Source: Spongiibacter marinus (GTDB lineage: Bacteria > Pseudomonadota > Gammaproteobacteria > Pseudomonadales > Spongiibacteraceae). Taken from it: DNA of 64,000 nucleotides. Below the pieces are notes generated by a model. That model had not been told where the DNA came from, ran no database searches, and was given only the letters and a program-made list of their open reading frames with translations. The translations under genes were made by a program, and so were the position numbers. Positions 41,868 through 50,849 of the stretch are shown here, piece by piece (within the stretch, counting starts at the first letter, position 1; each line of letters starts with the position of its first letter). The DNA lies in assembly GCF_016906995.1 (NCBI RefSeq), contig NZ_JAFBBD010000005.1, positions 62,001-126,000 on the forward strand. The letters are read 5' to 3'.

Positions 41868-42176
41868 TTAGGCGCGCAGCAAGTTTGACAGGCGCGGGTT
41901 GGGCTTTTTCGCGGCGCGGTAGATCAGCGCTATTTTACCGATAGCCTGTACTAGCTGTGCGCGGCTTCCCTCGCACAGTTGATCGATCAATTCGCGCCGC
42001 TCGCCTGGATCGGCAACATTGACTTTGACCTTGATCAGTTCGTGGTCCTCCAGGGCCCGCTCCAGTTCCTGCTCCACACCTTCACTCAAGCCTCGGTCGC
42101 CAATCATCACAACAGGGTTGAGTTTGTGGCCAATGCTGCGCAGATGTTTTTTGTCGCTGGCGGTGAGTGCTTCCAT
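41868..42176 (-). CDS. yhbY: RNA-binding protein YhbY
   Basis: A 102-residue CRM-domain protein that binds the pre-50S ribosomal subunit. The signature [41 protein letters not shown] (about 12-52) is followed by the [30 protein letters not shown] region with the conserved Gly-rich loop. It diverges from rlmE, the standard arrangement in gammaproteobacteria; both act in ribosome assembly. Confidence 0.95.
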   Translation of the reverse strand: MEALTASDKKHLRSIGHKLNPVVMIGDRGLSEGVEQELERALEDHELIKVKVNVADPGERRELIDQLCEGSRAQLVQAIGKIALIYRAAKKPNPRLSNLLRA

Positions 42177-42287
42177 AGGTATCTAGCTTGTTGGTTTACG
42201 GGAGCGTTATTGTACGGGAAAGGTATACTGTTAGCGATACGCCCGTTTTGGGGCTCGGCTCGTTTACATACAAAAAAGGGAAATGCG

Positions 42288-42911
42288 GTGGCAAAACGAT
42301 CTTCTTCTAGTGGTGCGTGGCTGAAAGAGCACTTTGATGACCACTACGTGAAGCGCTCCCAAAAGGAGGGCTATCGCTCGCGCGCCTGTTATAAGTTGCT
42401 GGAAATTCAAGAAAAAGACCGTCTGATAAAGCCTGGGATGTGTGTTGTTGATCTGGGCTGCGCGCCGGGTGGCTGGTCCCAGGTAGCGGCAGAACTGGTG
42501 GGCGACCGGGGGCGTGTATTGGCCTCAGATATTCTGCCGATGGATACACTGGCTGGCGTTGAGTTTATTCAGGGTGATTTTACCGAAGAGTCGGTATTCA
42601 ACGAGCTGCTCGCCGCGCTGGGCGATCAGCGGGCCGACCTTGTAATTTCCGATATGGCCCCCAATATGAGTGGAGTGAAGGACGTGGATCAGCCCCGCTC
42701 TATGTATTTATGTGAGCTGGCCCTTGATATGGCAGCTCATGTGCTCCGCCCTGGTGGCGATTTCGTAACAAAGATATTCCAGGGCGAAGGCTTCGAGGCG
42801 TATTTTCGAGACATGCGCAGCCGCTTTGACAAGGTGATAACGCGCAAGCCGGCGGCGTCGCGGCCGCGCTCGCGTGAAGTTTATTTGCTGGGGCGTGGCC
42901 TCAAGGCCTAA
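42288..42911 (+). CDS. rlmE: 23S rRNA 2'-O-ribose methyltransferase RlmE (FtsJ/RrmJ)
   Basis: A 207-residue enzyme that methylates U2552 of 23S rRNA on the 50S particle. N-terminus [40 protein letters not shown] carries the catalytic Lys in the RSRACYKL segment. Motif I is [18 protein letters not shown] (about 54-71), the catalytic Asp is in [12 protein letters not shown] (about 119-130), followed by [11 protein letters not shown] and [10 protein letters not shown]. The start is GTG 42288, with an AGGG ribosome-binding site seven bases upstream; the frame stays open far upstream only because it overlaps the yhbY reading region. It is followed by ftsH. Confidence 0.96.
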   Translation: MAKRSSSSGAWLKEHFDDHYVKRSQKEGYRSRACYKLLEIQEKDRLIKPGMCVVDLGCAPGGWSQVAAELVGDRGRVLASDILPMDTLAGVEFIQGDFTEESVFNELLAALGDQRADLVISDMAPNMSGVKDVDQPRSMYLCELALDMAAHVLRPGGDFVTKIFQGEGFEAYFRDMRSRFDKVITRKPAASRPRSREVYLLGRGLKA

Positions 42912-43025
42912 TGGTGCTGCGGCCATTTGTTCGTAGAGAGCGTGGAATTTCTGTAGTAGAGTGGGGTCTAGGACTGTGCGCCTGGCCAACTGGCTTTGCG
43001 CAGTGTGCGATATGAGGATCGGTTT

Positions 43026-44987
43026 TTGAACGACATGGCTAAAAATTTATTATTGTGGCTGGTTATCGCCGCAGTGTTGCTGACAGTATTTAATAACTTC
43101 AGCGTGCAATCGCCTACTGAGCAGCTCAATTACTCCCAGTTTATTACTGAGGTGCAAAACGAGCGTGTGCAAAAGGTGGTGATCGATGGCTTAGTCATTA
43201 GCGGCCAGCGTAACGATAATAGCCGGTTCGAAACCGTTCGTCCCTTGCTCGATGATCCCAAGCTGATTGACGACCTGCTGGAACACAATGTTGTTGTAGA
43301 AGGGCGCAAGCCTGAGCAGCAAAGCCTGTGGACGCAATTGCTGGTCGCCAGCTTCCCGATTTTAATTATTCTCGCGATCTTTATGTTTTTCATGCGCCAG
43401 ATGCAAGGTGGCGCGGGTGGCGGCAAAGGCGGCCCGATGGCGTTTGGCAAAAGTAAGGCCAGACTGCTGAGTGAAGACCAGATTAAAACCACCTTTGCCG
43501 ATGTTGCCGGTGTCGATGAGGCGAAGGAAGACGTACAGGAGTTGGTTGAGTTCCTGCGCGACCCCGGAAAATTCCAGCGTTTAGGCGGCCGAATCCCTCG
43601 CGGCGTATTGATGGTGGGGCCCCCGGGAACGGGTAAAACCCTGCTTGCCAAGGCGATTGCCGGTGAGGCAAAAGTCCCCTTCTTCTCGATTTCCGGTTCA
43701 GACTTTGTCGAGATGTTTGTCGGTGTAGGTGCTTCGCGTGTGCGGGACATGTTTGAACAGGCCAAAAAACAAGCACCCTGCATTATCTTTATCGATGAGA
43801 TCGACGCCGTCGGCCGTCACCGTGGTGCCGGCATGGGCGGTGGTCACGATGAGCGTGAGCAAACCCTGAACCAGCTGCTGGTTGAGATGGACGGTTTTGA
43901 AGTTAATGATGGCGTTATCGTTATTGCCGCGACGAACCGCCCCGATGTGCTTGACCCGGCCCTGCTGCGCCCCGGGCGTTTTGACCGCCAGGTCGTGGTT
44001 GGTCTGCCCGATATTCGCGGACGTGAACAAATCCTGAAAGTACATATGCGCAAATTGCCGGTCGGTGACGATGTGGATGCCGCGGTTATTGCTCGCGGTA
44101 CACCGGGTTTCTCGGGTGCTGATCTGGCGAACCTGGCAAACGAGGCGGCGCTGTTTGCCGCGCGGGCAAATTCGCGCCTGGTGACGATGGAACAGTTCGA
44201 CCTGGCCAAAGACAAGATCATGATGGGCGCCGAGCGCAAATCGATGGTGATGTCGGAGAAGGAAAAGCTCAATACCGCTTACCACGAGGCCGGGCATGCC
44301 ATTGTTGGCCGCGTTGTGCCTGAGCACGATCCCGTTTACAAGGTGAGTATTATTCCGCGTGGGCGCGCCCTGGGTGTGACCATGTTCTTGCCAGAGGAAG
44401 ATCGCTACAGCCTGAGCCGTCGCCACATTATCAGCCAGATATGCTCGCTGTTTGGCGGTCGTATCGCTGAGGAGATGACGCTGGGTGCCGACGGCGTCAC
44501 TACCGGGGCGTCGAACGATATTCAGCGTGCCACCGACATCGCGCGCAAAATGGTAACGAAGTGGGGCCTGTCAGAAAAAATGGGCCCACTGATGTACGAC
44601 GATGCTGACGAAGAAGTCTTTTTGGGTCGCTCTGCCGCTCAGCCTGGTAAGGGTGTCTCCGGCGAGACAGCCAGACAGATCGATGAGGAAGTACGACGCA
44701 TCATCGATGAGTGCTATGCCAAGGCGCAGAGCATTTTGGAAGAAAATCGCAGTAAGCTGGATATGATGGCTGAAGCATTGATGATGTACGAAACCATCGA
44801 TGCCAAGCAGATCGACGACATTATGGCGGGGCGCAAGCCGCGCAGCCCAGCGGGCTGGGATGACGACCAAAATCGTCGCGGCGGCCAACAGCGCCCGGTG
44901 GTGGATGACGGAGCGGAAGAAGACGTCGAGCAGCCACGCAAGCGCGGCCCCGAAGACCCCTTTGTTGATTCGGTAAGCGATCATTGA
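43026..44987 (+). CDS. ftsH: ATP-dependent membrane protease FtsH
   Basis: A 653-residue AAA+ zinc protease that degrades membrane and regulatory proteins, including sigma-32. TM1 [15 protein letters not shown] (about 7-22) and TM2 [19 protein letters not shown] (about 105-123) flank a periplasmic domain. Walker A GPPGTGKT lies near 198-205, Walker [12 protein letters not shown] near 255, the second region of homology [21 protein letters not shown] near 302-322, and the zinc site HEAGH near 420. The TTG at 43026 is the start: GAGG is eight bases upstream and the product LNDMAKN aligns with E. coli MSDMAKN. It overlaps the folP region. Confidence 0.97.
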   Translation: MNDMAKNLLLWLVIAAVLLTVFNNFSVQSPTEQLNYSQFITEVQNERVQKVVIDGLVISGQRNDNSRFETVRPLLDDPKLIDDLLEHNVVVEGRKPEQQSLWTQLLVASFPILIILAIFMFFMRQMQGGAGGGKGGPMAFGKSKARLLSEDQIKTTFADVAGVDEAKEDVQELVEFLRDPGKFQRLGGRIPRGVLMVGPPGTGKTLLAKAIAGEAKVPFFSISGSDFVEMFVGVGASRVRDMFEQAKKQAPCIIFIDEIDAVGRHRGAGMGGGHDEREQTLNQLLVEMDGFEVNDGVIVIAATNRPDVLDPALLRPGRFDRQVVVGLPDIRGREQILKVHMRKLPVGDDVDAAVIARGTPGFSGADLANLANEAALFAARANSRLVTMEQFDLAKDKIMMGAERKSMVMSEKEKLNTAYHEAGHAIVGRVVPEHDPVYKVSIIPRGRALGVTMFLPEEDRYSLSRRHIISQICSLFGGRIAEEMTLGADGVTTGASNDIQRATDIARKMVTKWGLSEKMGPLMYDDADEEVFLGRSAAQPGKGVSGETARQIDEEVRRIIDECYAKAQSILEENRSKLDMMAEALMMYETIDAKQIDDIMAGRKPRSPAGWDDDQNRRGGQQRPVVDDGAEEDVEQPRKRGPEDPFVDSVSDH

Positions 44988-44992
44988 TCCCG

Positions 44993-45862
44993 ATGGCTTT
45001 ATCGAAGATTCCCGAATCGCCACAGCTGAGCTGTGGCGATCGCGTTTTAGACCTCTCGAAACCGCAGTTAATGGCGGTAATCAATGTCACTCCCGACTCG
45101 TTCTCCGATGGCGGGCGCTATTTCCGTGATGGCGGTTTGCACCTCGATACCCTGCTGAACCAGGTCGATGCGGCGCTGCGCGCCGGTGCCACCATGATTG
45201 ATATTGGTGGTGAATCAACGCGCCCCGGCGCGGCGCCGATTTCCGAGGCGGAGGAGGTGGCGCGTGTGCTGCCCGCGGTAGAAGCGGTTGCGCGGCGATT
45301 TGATGTGGTGATTTCGGTGGATACCAGCACGGCTTCTGTGATCGCCGAATCGGCTTCGGCGGGGGCTGGGCTGATCAATGATGTGCGGGCTTTGCGTCGC
45401 GAAGGCGCGCTAGCGGCGGCTGCCGACTCCGGCCTGCCGGTTTGTTTGATGCATATGCGTGGCGAACCGGGGGATATGCAGCGTCAACCGCAGTACGAGG
45501 ATGTCGTCACTGAGGTAGAGGCCTTCTTGCGTGAACGCGTAGCCGCCTGCGCCGACGCGGGAATACCAGCGGAGCGCTTACTGCTGGACCCCGGTTTTGG
45601 CTTTGGTAAGACGCTAGCCCACAACCTGGCCTTGTTCCGCCGCCTGCCGGAATTGTGCGCCTGGGGTTATCCGGTGTTGGTGGGAGTGTCGCGCAAGTCT
45701 ATGGTGGGTGATATTACCGGACGAGCAGTTGCTGATCGTATGCCCGGTAGTATCACCCTGGCTGCTCTCGCTGCCGAGCGCGGCGCGGCCATCATTCGTG
45801 CCCACGATATCGCTGAAACGGCCGATGCCTTAGCCGTCGCCGCAGCGCTAAAAGGATTCTGA
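44993..45862 (+). CDS. folP: Dihydropteroate synthase FolP
   Basis: A 289-residue TIM-barrel enzyme that joins p-aminobenzoate to dihydropterin pyrophosphate in folate synthesis, the target of sulfonamides. Motifs: [18 protein letters not shown] (about 25-42), [13 protein letters not shown] (about 67-79), [22 protein letters not shown] (about 200) and [12 protein letters not shown] (about 227). ATG 44993 is used; a TTG at 44984 overlapping the ftsH stop is an alternative and neither has a strong ribosome-binding site, so coupling to ftsH is likely. glmM follows in 2 bp. Confidence 0.95.
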   Translation: MALSKIPESPQLSCGDRVLDLSKPQLMAVINVTPDSFSDGGRYFRDGGLHLDTLLNQVDAALRAGATMIDIGGESTRPGAAPISEAEEVARVLPAVEAVARRFDVVISVDTSTASVIAESASAGAGLINDVRALRREGALAAAADSGLPVCLMHMRGEPGDMQRQPQYEDVVTEVEAFLRERVAACADAGIPAERLLLDPGFGFGKTLAHNLALFRRLPELCAWGYPVLVGVSRKSMVGDITGRAVADRMPGSITLAALAAERGAAIIRAHDIAETADALAVAAALKGF

Positions 45863-45864
45863 TA

Positions 45865-47199
45865 ATGACAAGAAAGTATTTCGGCACTGATGGTGTGCGC
45901 GGTCGAGTGGGGGAGTTTCCCATCACTCCCGAGTTTGTTCTGAAGCTGGGCTGGGCGGTTGGCCAGGTGTTCGCAAAAGAAGGCCGCAGCCGAGTGTTAA
46001 TTGGTAAGGACACGCGGATTTCGGGGTATATGTTTGAGTCTGCGCTGGAAGCGGGCTTGGTGGCGGCAGGCGTAGATGTGCGTTTGCTGGGGCCAATGCC
46101 AACGCCGGCGATTGCCTATCTGACCCGTACCTTTAAGGGGCGCGCAGGGATTGTTATTAGTGCCAGCCACAATCCGTATTACGACAATGGTATCAAGTTC
46201 TTTTCGGCTGAAGGCAGTAAGTTGCCCGATGCGCTTGAAAGTGCAATCGAAGCGGCGATGGACCTGCCGATGACCACCGTCGATTCGTCGGCGCTGGGCA
46301 AGGTCAAGCGCATAGATGATGCAGCGGGCCGCTATATTGAATACTGCAAATCGACGGTCGGCTCCGACCTTTCCCTGAGCGGCCTTAAACTGGTTTTGGA
46401 TTGCGCCCACGGCGCGACCTATCATGTGGCGCCAGCGGTGTTTGCCGAGCTGGGGGCCGAACTCGTAGTTATTGGTGCGGCGCCGGATGGCTTAAATATT
46501 AACGCCGGATATGGCTCGACCGACCCCAAAGCGCTGTGCGAGCGCGTGGTGGCAGAGAAGGCCGACTTGGGTATTGCCTTTGATGGCGATGGCGATCGCG
46601 TATTGTTTGTCGACAGCAATGGCGAACTGGTCGATGGCGATGAATTGCTGTACATCATTGCCGCGGATCAACACCGTCGCACGGGTCGCTGCGATGGTGT
46701 GGCGGGAACACTTATGTCCAACCTGGGCTTGGAGCTCGCGCTTGGCGAGCTTGGTATTCCCTTTGAGCGCGCCAACGTCGGCGATCGTTACGTGAAGGCA
46801 TTAATGAATGAGCGAGGCTTCTCGCTGGGTGGTGAAAATTCGGGGCATATTATTTGCTCGGATGTGAGTACCACTGGCGACGGCGTAGTGGCTGCGCTGC
46901 AAGTACTGAAAGCCATGCAGACACAATCCGCTTCGCTCTCCACCTTGCGCGCGCCACTGCAGATGTTGCCGCAAGTGATGATAAACGTTCGTACAGCGGG
47001 TGCCTTCGACCTGAGTGACGCCGCGTTGCAGGCGGCAGTTGCTGATGTGGAGGCAGAGCTGGGTGATCGAGGGCGGGTATTGCTGCGTGCCTCGGGCACC
47101 GAGCCGTTGATTCGCGTCATGGTTGAAGGACATGACGAGCAGCAGGTACAGCGGCTCTGTAAGCAGTTGGCGCAGCGCGTTGAAAGCTTGGCAAGCTGA
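45865..47199 (+). CDS. glmM: Phosphoglucosamine mutase GlmM
   Basis: A 444-residue mutase converting glucosamine-6-phosphate to glucosamine-1-phosphate for UDP-GlcNAc and cell-wall synthesis. The N-terminus [22 protein letters not shown] is standard. The phosphoserine loop [19 protein letters not shown] (about 96-114), the Mg2+ loop [14 protein letters not shown] (about 236-249), the sugar loop GGENSGHII (about 321-329) and the phosphate-binding [15 protein letters not shown] (about 412-426) are intact. It lies 2 bp after folP, the usual folP-glmM pairing. Confidence 0.97.
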   Translation: MTRKYFGTDGVRGRVGEFPITPEFVLKLGWAVGQVFAKEGRSRVLIGKDTRISGYMFESALEAGLVAAGVDVRLLGPMPTPAIAYLTRTFKGRAGIVISASHNPYYDNGIKFFSAEGSKLPDALESAIEAAMDLPMTTVDSSALGKVKRIDDAAGRYIEYCKSTVGSDLSLSGLKLVLDCAHGATYHVAPAVFAELGAELVVIGAAPDGLNINAGYGSTDPKALCERVVAEKADLGIAFDGDGDRVLFVDSNGELVDGDELLYIIAADQHRRTGRCDGVAGTLMSNLGLELALGELGIPFERANVGDRYVKALMNERGFSLGGENSGHIICSDVSTTGDGVVAALQVLKAMQTQSASLSTLRAPLQMLPQVMINVRTAGAFDLSDAALQAAVADVEAELGDRGRVLLRASGTEPLIRVMVEGHDEQQVQRLCKQLAQRVESLAS

Positions 47200-47260
47200 T
47201 GTTGTATGTGTGTATAAGTTTATGTAAGATTGGCGCCCATTTTGCGCTAAGGGAAGTGCT

Positions 47261-48016
47261 ATGCGGAGCAAACTGGTAGCAGGTAATTGGAAAATGCACG
47301 GAGATCGTGCGGCTATCGGTGAGTTGCTGACTGCCCTAAAAGCTGAATTACCCTCTGAGCCAAGCGTTGATATTGCCGTTTTCCCCAGTTCGGTTTATAT
47401 CAACGACGCGATTAAGGTGCTCAAGGGAAGTCCGGTTGCCGTTGGTGCCCAGAATGTCTGTGAATACGCCGGTGAAGGTGCATACACGGGTGAGGTGTCG
47501 GCAGCCATGTTGGCCGATGTCGGTTGTCGCTATGTGATTGCCGGGCACTCTGAGCGCAGGGCGCTTTATGGTGAAAGTGACGCGCTTGTCGTCACAAAGG
47601 TCAAGCGCGCTCTCGATGTAGGCTTAACGCCGGTGCTGTGTGTGGGGGAATCGGAGTCTGAGCGCGAAGCCGGGCAAACCCTAGAAGTGGTTGCGCGTCA
47701 GCTGAATGCGCTTTGGGATCAACTGTCAGTAGCAGACTTGGGTTCCTTAATAGTGGCTTACGAGCCGGTGTGGGCAATTGGTACAGGTAAGACCGCCACC
47801 CCGGAGCAGGCGCAACAAGTACACGCGTTTATTCGCAGCGTGTTTGCCGAAAAAGATGCCAATCTCTCAAATGAGATGAGAATTCTTTATGGCGGTAGTG
47901 TAAAAGCGGCGAATGCTGCTGAGTTATTTAGCCAGGCTGATATCGATGGTGGCTTGGTCGGTGGCGCATCGTTGAATGCGCAGGAATTTTCCGCAATATG
48001 TCGGGCGGCGGAGTAA
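47261..48016 (+). CDS. tpiA: Triosephosphate isomerase TpiA
   Basis: A 251-residue glycolytic TIM barrel. The substrate lysine lies in VAGNWKMHG (about 6-14), catalytic His96 in VIAGHSERR, catalytic Glu168 in VAYEPVWAIGTGKTA, and the phosphate loop is ILYGGSVKAAN (about 207). It is placed between glmM and secG as in pseudomonads; secG begins immediately after its stop. Confidence 0.97.
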   Translation: MRSKLVAGNWKMHGDRAAIGELLTALKAELPSEPSVDIAVFPSSVYINDAIKVLKGSPVAVGAQNVCEYAGEGAYTGEVSAAMLADVGCRYVIAGHSERRALYGESDALVVTKVKRALDVGLTPVLCVGESESEREAGQTLEVVARQLNALWDQLSVADLGSLIVAYEPVWAIGTGKTATPEQAQQVHAFIRSVFAEKDANLSNEMRILYGGSVKAANAAELFSQADIDGGLVGGASLNAQEFSAICRAAE

Positions 48017-48391
48017 ATGGAACAAATTATATTAGTTGTACATGTTTTGGCTGCGCTGGCCATTATCGGTTTGATCCTTGTTCAGCAGGGGAAAGGTGCC
48101 GATATGGGGGCGTCTTTTGGTGCAGGTGCATCGCAGACGTTGTTTGGCAGCGATGGTAGTGGTAATGTGCTGACCCGCGCGACCGCGATCCTGGCAACAC
48201 TGTTCTTTGTAACCAGTTTGTCGTTGGCTTATGTGGCCAAGCAGCGCAGTGTCGTTGGTGAAGATATCATCGATGTACCTGTTCTGGAGGAGAGTCGCGA
48301 AGTGGCTCCAGTGCCTGAGGGTGACCTCCCTGAGGCGGCTGCGTCGGACATGCCGGCGATGAGCGACAGCGACATGCCCCAGGGGCAGTAA
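48017..48391 (+). CDS. secG: Protein translocase subunit SecG
   Basis: A 124-residue inner-membrane subunit of the SecYEG channel. Two membrane segments are seen (IILVVHVLAALAIIGLILVQQ and ATAILATLFFVTSLSLAYVA) around the conserved cytoplasmic loop QGKGADMGASFGAGASQTLFGSDGSGN. A Glu/Pro/Met-rich acidic tail (about 80-124) is typical of the longer gammaproteobacterial forms. The ATG directly follows the tpiA stop; tRNA-Leu is 11 bp downstream. Confidence 0.96.
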   Translation: MEQIILVVHVLAALAIIGLILVQQGKGADMGASFGAGASQTLFGSDGSGNVLTRATAILATLFFVTSLSLAYVAKQRSVVGEDIIDVPVLEESREVAPVPEGDLPEAAASDMPAMSDSDMPQGQ

Positions 48392-48402
48392 GTAGTAATA
48401 AA

Positions 48403-48488
48403 GCCGAAGTGGTGGAATTGGTAGACACGCTATCTTGAGGGGGTAGTGAGCTTAGCTCGTGCGGGTTCAAGTCCCGCCTTCGGCACCA
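48403..48488 (+). tRNA. tRNA-Leu(GAG)
   Basis: Type II tRNA of 86 nt including an encoded CCA. The acceptor stem GCCGAAG pairs with CTTCGGC. The D-arm is TGGTGGAATTGGTAGACACG, the anticodon arm CTATC-TTGAGGG-GGTAG gives anticodon GAG (Leu), then a long variable arm, then T-arm GCGGGTTCAAGTCCCGC. It sits after secG, as in other gammaproteobacteria, and is followed by a terminator. Confidence 0.96.
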
Positions 48489-48495
48489 AATACCG

Positions 48496-48527
48496 AAAAG
48501 GGAGTTGCAAGGCAGCTCCCTTTTTTT
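48496..48527 (+). terminator. Intrinsic terminator after tRNA-Leu
   Basis: GGGAGTTGC pairs (one G-U pair) with GCAGCTCCC around AAG and is followed by T7. It ends the secG-tRNA-Leu transcript just before the rimP promoter. Confidence 0.93.
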
Positions 48528-48584
48528 ATGCCCCGTTGTCGCCATGATCGTGCGCCTGTATGTGGGTATTTGCCTGTGTTTATC

Positions 48585-48613
48585 TTGACCTGGTTCGGGC
48601 GACTGTCTATAAT
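48585..48613 (+). promoter_or_regulatory. Strong sigma-70 promoter of the rimP-nusA-infB operon
   Basis: TTGACC (48585-48590), a 17-base spacer, then a perfect TATAAT (48608-48613). Transcription should begin near 48620, giving a leader of about 200 nt before rimP. Confidence 0.88.
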
Positions 48614-48619
48614 TTCGCC

Positions 48620-48800
48620 TCCTTGGAGCAGGTCAGTTCTGGTGGCGGCGAGAGTTTCCGTCATCGGGTGCGTAGGGCGACTCATCTGCTTTTATAGAAG
48701 TTTTTAAAAGCCCCTTACGTAGGGGCTTTTTCGTATCGTCGCGGTGTAGTTTGCGATGGTCGACAGGAAATTTCGATGGTGGGCCTTGGGCCCATTTTTT
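48620..48800 (+). promoter_or_regulatory. rimP leader with two tandem intrinsic terminators (attenuator)
   Basis: Between the promoter and rimP lie two terminator hairpins. The first, 48706-48731, has the stem AAAAGCCCCT/AGGGGCTTTT with T5. The second, 48780-48800, has the stem TGGGCC/GGCCCA, a TTG loop and T6. A terminator-bearing leader ahead of the rimP-nusA-infB operon is a known gammaproteobacterial arrangement (rimP leader). The operon encodes NusA, which modulates termination, so autoregulation by attenuation is plausible. The second terminator, only 17 bases before the rimP start, is unusual. Confidence 0.72.
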
Positions 48801-48817
48801 ATTGGTGGGTAATTAAT

Positions 48818-49273
48818 TTGTCAGCACAGCGCGACAAGCTAGAAGAAATGCTAAGGCCGGGCATCGAAGCCCTGGGGTTTGATTTGTGGGGGATTGAATA
48901 CCAGTCCCACGCAAAGCGCAGCATGCTTCGCATTTATATTGATGCAGAGGCCGGTATTTCTGTTGATGATTGCGCCAAGGTCAGTCATCAGGTGAGCGGT
49001 GTTTTGGATGTCGAGGATCCGATTACTGGTGAGTACACGCTTGAGGTGTCTTCGCCGGGTATGGACCGCCCCTTGTATCGCTTAGAACAGTACGCTGAGT
49101 ATATTGGCAGCGATATTAATATTCGCTTGCGCATCGCCTTTGAAGGGCGGCGCAAATTCCAAGGTCGCTTGGTAGCGATTGAGGGTGATGAAGTTGTTAT
49201 TCAGCTTGATGGTCACGAGTACTTGTTGCCATTCGAGCAAATTGACAGAGCACAGATTGTCCCGAGTTTCTGA
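48818..49273 (+). CDS. rimP: Ribosome maturation factor RimP
   Basis: A 151-residue factor for 30S assembly. The family core is clear: LEEMLRPGIEALGFDLWGIEYQSHAKRSMLRIYIDAEAGISVDDCAKVSHQVSGVLDVEDPITGEYTLEVSSPGMDRPL. The TTG at 48818 is chosen: GGTGGGT lies just upstream and the product LSAQRDKLEEML matches family N-termini. An ATG at 48776 would add 14 residues (VGLGPIFYWWVIN) encoded by a terminator hairpin, and is rejected. It is the first gene of rimP-nusA-infB-rbfA-truB-rpsO-pnp. Confidence 0.94.
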   Translation: MSAQRDKLEEMLRPGIEALGFDLWGIEYQSHAKRSMLRIYIDAEAGISVDDCAKVSHQVSGVLDVEDPITGEYTLEVSSPGMDRPLYRLEQYAEYIGSDINIRLRIAFEGRRKFQGRLVAIEGDEVVIQLDGHEYLLPFEQIDRAQIVPSF

Positions 49274-49317
49274 CGGGCAATTAACCATAACAGCCGGCTA
49301 CGGAATAGAGGCGGACG

Positions 49318-50820
49318 ATGAGTAAAGAAATATTGCTGGTAGTTGAAGCAGTATCCAACGAGAAGGGGGTGTCTAAGGACATCATCTTCGAGGCGATGGA
49401 ACAGGCTTTGGCCACTGCGACGAAGAAGCGCTATGAAGAAGACTCGGATATCCGTGTTGTAATTGATCGGGTGACCGGTGATTACGAGACCTTCCGTCGC
49501 TGGGAAGTAATGCCTGATGATGAAATGGCATTGCTCGGCACGCAGTTTACGCTCGAAGAGGCTCACGAGTGTGACCCGAGCCTTAAGGCTGGCGATGTAT
49601 ATGAAGAGCAAATTGAAAACGTCGGCTTTGGCCGAATTGCTGCGCAGACAGCCAAGCAGGTTATCGTGCAAAAAGTGCGCGAGGCCGAACGAGCGCAGGT
49701 TGTTGAAGAATACGCCGGTCGCGTCGGCGAGCTGATTAATGGCACGGTGAAAAAAGTCACCCGTGACAGCATTATTGTTGACCTTGGTAACAACGCCGAG
49801 GCCCTTCTGCCTCGAGAAGAGCTGGTGGGGCGGGAAGTTTTCCGCATCAATGACCGTGTGCGCGCCATTCTGCAAGACGTACGCCCGGAAGCGCGAGGCC
49901 CGCAGCTGTTCCTCAGCCGTGCATGCCCGGAAATGCTGATCGAACTCTTCAAAATTGAAGTGCCAGAAGTTTCTGAAGATGTGATCGAAATCCGCTCTGC
50001 TGCTCGTGACCCGGGTTCTCGCGCGAAGATCGCCGTTAAGACTAACGACGGCCGCATCGACCCGGTTGGTGCATGTGTCGGTATGCGTGGTTCGCGTGTG
50101 CAAGCCGTATCGGGTGAGCTCGGCAATGAGCGTGTTGACATTATCCTGTGGGACGACAACCCAGCGCAGCTGGTAATCAACGCGATGGCACCGGCTGAAG
50201 TTGAGTCGATCGTCGTCGACGAAGATACCAATACCATGGATGTGGGTGTTGCCGAGGATAACCTGGCGCAGGCCATCGGTCGTGCCGGACAGAATGTTCG
50301 ACTGGCTAGTGAGCTGACGGGTTGGACGATCAACGTAATGAGCGTTGATGAGATGGCTGAGAAGCACGAGCAGGAATCTGGCCAGATTATCGAATCTTTC
50401 ATGGAGAGCCTGGACGTCGGTGAAGATGTTGCCGAAGTACTTGTGGAAGAAGGCTTTACCACCCTTGAAGAGGTGGCCTACGTTCCGCTTGAAGAGATGA
50501 TGGCGATCGAAGGTTTTGACGAAGAAATTGCTCAGGAATTGCGCGCGCGAGCCAAAGACGCGCTGCTGACTCAGGCAATTGCAAGTGAAGAACAACTGGA
50601 TGCTGCTGAGCCGGCTGAAGACCTGTTGACGATGGATGGCATGGAGAAACACCTGGCCTTCATCCTCGCCAGCCGTGGCATTGTGACGATGGAAGATCTG
50701 GCTGAACAAGCTGTTGAAGATCTTCTCGATATTGAAGATATGACTGAAGAGCGGGCTGCTGAGCTGATTATGACTGCCCGTGCCCCCTGGTTTGCCGACG
50801 AAGACGAATCAGCAAGCTAA
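49318..50820 (+). CDS. nusA: Transcription termination/antitermination factor NusA
   Basis: A 500-residue RNA polymerase-binding factor. Domain order: N-terminal domain ([30 protein letters not shown]), S1 ([27 protein letters not shown], about 142-168), two KH domains ([26 protein letters not shown] near 250 and [22 protein letters not shown] near 320) and two C-terminal acidic repeats (about 360-425 and 435-495) like those of E. coli. It lies 44 bp after rimP. It may regulate its own operon through the leader terminators. Confidence 0.97.
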   Translation: MSKEILLVVEAVSNEKGVSKDIIFEAMEQALATATKKRYEEDSDIRVVIDRVTGDYETFRRWEVMPDDEMALLGTQFTLEEAHECDPSLKAGDVYEEQIENVGFGRIAAQTAKQVIVQKVREAERAQVVEEYAGRVGELINGTVKKVTRDSIIVDLGNNAEALLPREELVGREVFRINDRVRAILQDVRPEARGPQLFLSRACPEMLIELFKIEVPEVSEDVIEIRSAARDPGSRAKIAVKTNDGRIDPVGACVGMRGSRVQAVSGELGNERVDIILWDDNPAQLVINAMAPAEVESIVVDEDTNTMDVGVAEDNLAQAIGRAGQNVRLASELTGWTINVMSVDEMAEKHEQESGQIIESFMESLDVGEDVAEVLVEEGFTTLEEVAYVPLEEMMAIEGFDEEIAQELRARAKDALLTQAIASEEQLDAAEPAEDLLTMDGMEKHLAFILASRGIVTMEDLAEQAVEDLLDIEDMTEERAAELIMTARAPWFADEDESAS

Positions 50821-50849
50821 GCGAGTCGTACAGTTTAGGGAGATAATGA

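Noticed and set aside
41979-42287. N-terminal extension of rlmE in the same frame
   Set aside because: It overlaps yhbY on the other strand and is absent from the protein family.
48776-48817. ATG start for rimP with 14 extra residues
   Set aside because: The extension is encoded by a terminator hairpin and its T-run; the TTG at 48818 has the ribosome-binding site and the family N-terminus.
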